In this document: piece after piece, positions 6,322 to 8,500 of the stretch
Layout of the letters: each line of letters opens with the position of its first letter
Position numbering within the stretch: the stretch's first letter is position 1
NCBI GenBank assembly: GCA_900539625.1
Contig: UQCW01000078.1
Span: 1-8,500, forward strand
Source of the DNA: an uncultured Prevotella sp.
Lineage (GTDB): Bacteria; Bacteroidota; Bacteroidia; Bacteroidales; Bacteroidaceae
Direction: 5' to 3'
Length of the DNA stretch: 8,500 nucleotides
Translations under genes and position numbers: made by a program
Notes under the pieces: model-generated
What the model was told of the DNA's origin: nothing
What the model saw: the letters and a program-made list of their open reading frames with translations, nothing else
Database searches by the model: none

Positions 6322-7629
6322 CTATTTCAATTTTTTATAACCGTAAGCAGCGTTCTTTCCCAACTGCTCCTCAATACGGATAAGCTGGTTGTACTTTGCC
6401 ATACGATCGGTACGGCTCATCGAACCTGTCTTGATCTGACCAGAGTTGGTTGCCACAGCGATATCGGCGATTGTCGTATCCTCTGTTTCACCTGAACGGT
6501 GTGACGTGACAGTGGTGTAGCCATGACGATGGGCCATCTCTATAGCATCCAAGGTCTCTGTAAGCGAGCCAATCTGGTTCACCTTGATAAGGATAGAGTT
6601 GGCAGCGCCCATCTTGATGCCCTTCTCCAAGAACTTCACGTTCGTAACAAAGAGGTCGTCACCAACCAACTGGCAACGGTCACCGATGGCAGCCGTAAGC
6701 TTCACCCAGTTGTCCCAATCGTTCTCGTCAAGACCGTCCTCGATGGAATCGATAGGATATTTGGTAATCAGTTCTTCCAAGAACTTGATTTGCTCAGCAG
6801 CTGTGAGTTTCTTGCCGTTAGGATCCTTCTTCTTGCCGTCCTTCAGCTGGCGATAATCGTAATACCACTCACCATTCTCCTGAACAGCAAACTCGCTGGC
6901 AGCGCAGTCCATGGCAATCTTCACATCCTTTCCTGGCTCATAACCAGCATCCTTGATTGCCTGGCAGATGCTCTCAAGGGCGTCCTCAATGCCATTGAGT
7001 GCAGGAGCAAAACCGCCCTCGTCGCCGACAGCAGTGGAAAGGCCGCGACTCTTCAGGAGCTTTGCCAAGGCATGGAACACCTCCGCACCCATACGGATTG
7101 CCTCCTTCTCATTAGGAGCACCCACAGGACGGATCATAAACTCCTGGAAAGCGATTGGAGCATCAGAGTGAGCACCACCGTTGATGATGTTCATCATAGG
7201 AACTGGAAGGGTGTAAGTGTTGCAACCGCCGATGTAGCGATACAGCGGGATATGGAGATACTCGGCAGCAGCATGAGCCACAGCAAGCGATACGCCAAGA
7301 ATGGCATTGGCACCTAAGTTTGACTTGGTCTTAGTGCCATCCAGTTCCAACATCTTATAGTCGATAGCACGCTGCTCCAAGGCGGAGAATCCGACCAAAG
7401 CCGGAGCAATCACGTTATTGACATTCTCTACAGCCTTTAATACTCCCTTGCCACAATAACGGCTCTTGTCGCCATCACGAAGCTCCAGTGCCTCATTCTC
7501 ACCAGTTGAAGCACCTGACGGAACTGATGCACGGCCAACCACGCCAGACTTTAATAATACCTCAACCTCTACTGTAGGATTGCCACGAGAATCCAAGATT
7601 TCTCTTGCATGAACATTTTCGATAGTCAT
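6322..7629 (-). CDS. eno: Enolase (phosphopyruvate hydratase)
   Basis: A 435-residue glycolytic enzyme that interconverts 2-phosphoglycerate and phosphoenolpyruvate in the cytoplasm. The length is standard for bacterial enolase. N-terminal domain: ARE-ILDSRGNPTVEVEV (8-24) and the mobile loop VPSGASTG (36-43). Barrel residues: GGAHSDAPIAFQEFMI (151-166), the catalytic acid Glu204 in GDEGGFAP, magnesium ligands Asp241, Glu297 and Asp324 (GDDLFVTN), the catalytic base Lys349 in LIKVNQIG, and the substrate loop SHRSGETEDT (376-385, His377) with Lys400 in IKTGSMSR. Nothing is missing. The start follows an A/T-rich leader without Shine-Dalgarno, usual in this phylum. The gene is monocistronic, with its own promoter and terminator. 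Its DNA is visibly less GC-rich than the transporter genes, as expected for a highly expressed core gene. Confidence 0.99.
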   Translation of the reverse strand: MTIENVHAREILDSRGNPTVEVEVLLKSGVVGRASVPSGASTGENEALELRDGDKSRYCGKGVLKAVENVNNVIAPALVGFSALEQRAIDYKMLELDGTKTKSNLGANAILGVSLAVAHAAAEYLHIPLYRYIGGCNTYTLPVPMMNIINGGAHSDAPIAFQEFMIRPVGAPNEKEAIRMGAEVFHALAKLLKSRGLSTAVGDEGGFAPALNGIEDALESICQAIKDAGYEPGKDVKIAMDCAASEFAVQENGEWYYDYRQLKDGKKKDPNGKKLTAAEQIKFLEELITKYPIDSIEDGLDENDWDNWVKLTAAIGDRCQLVGDDLFVTNVKFLEKGIKMGAANSILIKVNQIGSLTETLDAIEMAHRHGYTTVTSHRSGETEDTTIADIAVATNSGQIKTGSMSRTDRMAKYNQLIRIEEQLGKNAAYGYKKLK

Positions 7630-7710
7630 AATACAATAATATTTTTAACTTTATATACCTATATATAAACCGCATAAATTGGTTGCACAAATACGATTCT
7701 TTTCACGAAT

Positions 7711-7743
7711 GCAAAAATAGAAATTATAAGAAAAACCGCCAAA
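7711..7743 (-). promoter_or_regulatory. eno promoter, full Bacteroidota consensus
   Basis: On the minus strand, TTTG (7743-7740) is followed after exactly 20 bases by TATTTTTGC (7719-7711). Both elements match the Bacteroidota primary-sigma consensus (TTTG, N19-21, TAnnTTTGC). The expected start near 7704-7707 leaves a leader of about 75 bases before the ATG at 7629. Confidence 0.8.
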
Positions 7744-7809
7744 TTCAGAGCATACCCAAAAATAGGTATTCCGCTGAAAATACCTACTTGTAAGTATAAC
7801 GGATTTAAG

Positions 7810-7890
7810 TTTAGCAAGTTTCCAACTTGCTAAACAGCAGACAAGTTGACAAGAAACGAGTAGACAAGGAACGAGTAGACAAGGCGATTG
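7810..7890. repeat. Hairpin followed by 15-bp tandem repeats
   Basis: A perfect 11-bp stem (7810-7820 with 7824-7834; TTTAGCAAGTT arms, three-base loop) is followed by three 15-base units at 7846-7860, 7861-7875 and 7876-7890 (consensus TAGACAAGGAACGAG; the last unit is only partly conserved). A minus-strand frame over this region encodes a Leu/Cys-rich repetitive peptide that looks like a repeat artefact. Confidence 0.6.
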
Positions 7891-7920
7891 GTTTTCTCTT
7901 GATAATAGCTCCTTACAACC

Positions 7921-8030
7921 TTTCCTGACTTCGTCACTCAAAAACCATGTATTTTATAACTTGCTGATAAATAATATTTTGTATCTTTACGTTACCTAAT
8001 TTTTGGTGACGTAATGACGAAGTCAGGAAA
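7921..8030. mobile_element. 110-bp element with perfect 16-bp terminal inverted repeats
   Basis: TTTCCTGACTTCGTCA (7921-7936) is exactly the reverse complement of 8015-8030. Inside are an AT-rich stretch, a promoter-like sequence, and a second hairpin (7987-7996 with 8005-8014, ten pairs including one G-T) directly next to the right terminal repeat. The size and ends fit a MITE or the promoter end of a deleted insertion sequence. No transposase and no obvious target duplication are seen, so the class is undecided. Confidence 0.5.
7960..7990 (+). promoter_or_regulatory. Possible + strand promoter inside the 110-bp element
   Basis: TATCTTTAC (7982-7990) differs from the -7 consensus TAnnTTTGC at one position. 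CTTG (7960-7963) lies 18 bases upstream as a weak -33 element. An ATG at 8014 follows and opens a 93-codon frame, but that frame runs through repeats and resembles no protein I know, so it may be the start of a lost gene. Confidence 0.35.
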
Positions 8031-8075
8031 ACACCTCTTGCCCTATAGATTCAAGACAGAAGGGCAAACTATGCT
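8028..8075 (+). repeat. 48-bp dispersed repeat, copy 2
   Basis: It matches 6119-6166 with two differences, in the same orientation on the far side of eno. It begins within the right terminal repeat of the 110-bp element (three bases of overlap), so the copies probably share an origin with that element, although copy 1 lacks the inverted repeats. Confidence 0.75.
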
Positions 8076-8129
8076 GACTAAGAATTTGTCATCCACAATC
8101 TTATGCCTATGTCTCTTGGCGAACGTGGG

Positions 8130-8223
8130 CCCAGACGCATTCGTCTCTGGGAGGAGGCGCGTTCGCGTCTGGGACGAGAGACGAACGCGTCTGGGACGAG
8201 AAACGGATGAATCTGGGACGGCG
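8130..8223. repeat. Degenerate GC-rich tandem repeat with internal palindromes
   Basis: About four units of 21-24 bases (starts near 8134, 8158, 8181 and 8203) share the core TCTGGGACGAGA or a variant. CGCGTTCG (8158-8165) and CGAACGCG (8182-8189) are perfect complements, and a CCCAGACG hairpin opens the block at 8130. The composition is sharply more GC-rich than the flanking DNA. No protein function is suggested. Confidence 0.55.
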
Positions 8224-8276
8224 TTCGCCGACAAGTTGGGATACAGGATTTACGACTTGTGTTTTCTAGGGGTAGG

Positions 8277-8353
8277 TAGGGTGTTCAAAATCTAGGAAAA
8301 TCAAGATTGGTAGAGAGGCGACAGCGCCTCTGAAAGGTAGGGCGTTCAAAATT
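8277..8353 (-). repeat. Interspersed repeat, copies 4 and 5, in tandem
   Basis: Copy 4 (8277-8305) matches 2311-2339 with three differences. Copy 5 (8338-8353) together with the preceding 8320-8337 matches the complement of 2665-2694 with one difference. Between them lies a 7-bp hairpin AGAGGCG/CGCCTCT (8314-8320, 8325-8331). The two copies face the same way, opposite to copies 1 and 3. Confidence 0.75.
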
Positions 8354-8440
8354 GAAATATCAAAGGTTAGCGGTAGCACCCTCGTAGCGGAGATTTGCAC
8401 AGACCCACACAATCGTCTGTTGTGGCGCCAGCATTGTAGC

Positions 8441-8460
8441 TCACTTTGCTCGCAAAGTGA
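8441..8460. other. Perfect 8-bp hairpin near the window edge
   Basis: TCACTTTG and CAAAGTGA pair around a four-base CTCG loop. No U-tract follows on either strand. The rest of 8354-8500 shows no recognisable gene; it may belong to the same repeat class or flank a gene outside the window. Confidence 0.4.
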
Positions 8461-8500
8461 GGGCCACGAACACGTAGCGAACATGACCAACGCTCTGGGG

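Noticed and set aside
6523..7317. 264-codon + strand frame inside enolase
   Set aside because: It is the antisense shadow of a complete, highly conserved enolase.
7846..7890. CRISPR-like array
   Set aside because: The 15-base units are directly abutting, with no spacers and no cas genes.
7651..7941. 96-codon minus-strand frame upstream of eno
   Set aside because: It covers the eno promoter, a hairpin and 15-base tandem repeats. The peptide is a repeat artefact (CLLVPCLLVSC).
8014..8295. 93-codon + strand frame beginning MTKSGKHLLPYRF, behind a promoter-like sequence
   Set aside because: It crosses three different repeat families, ends within another, and resembles no known protein. At most it is the first codons of a lost gene.

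Overview
The window looks like a chromosomal segment of a Bacteroidota bacterium, most likely Prevotellaceae. The evidence is the -33 TTTG / -7 TAnnTTTGC promoters, the absence of Shine-Dalgarno sites, the Bacteroidota-type lipoprotein/FecCD transporter pair, and long intergenic stretches of short interspersed repeats. Genus-level placement is inference. All five confident genes lie on the minus strand.

Layout in + coordinates: 1-155 holds an interspersed repeat and a long hairpin behind the first gene. 156-2195 is a secreted glycoside hydrolase family 2 enzyme (beta-galactosidase-like). 2196-2692 is non-coding and built of nested inverted repeats (REP/BIME-like). 2693-3688 and 3685-4797 are a FecCD-type ABC permease and its lipoprotein substrate-binding partner, joined by an ATGA overlap. 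No ATPase gene is present. 4897-5928 is a type I L-asparaginase. 5929-6321 is non-coding and holds the ansA promoter, an operator-like palindrome, a 48-bp repeat, and domains V and VI of a group II intron on the + strand, with no intron ORF. 6322-7629 is enolase. 7630-8500 is non-coding and packed with the eno promoter, hairpins, tandem repeats, a 110-bp element with 16-bp terminal inverted repeats, and more copies of the interspersed repeats.

The genes are metabolically mixed: exported polysaccharide/oligosaccharide hydrolysis, uptake of iron-siderophore, haem or cobalamin, asparagine breakdown, and glycolysis. Only the transporter pair is clearly one transcription unit. I do not see a new multi-gene defence or biosynthetic system. 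The unusual content is in the spacers: an isolated group II intron 3' end whose reverse strand doubles as a likely eno terminator, a probably leaderless ansA mRNA, an ABC operon that ends exactly where a repeat begins, and several families of structured repeats.
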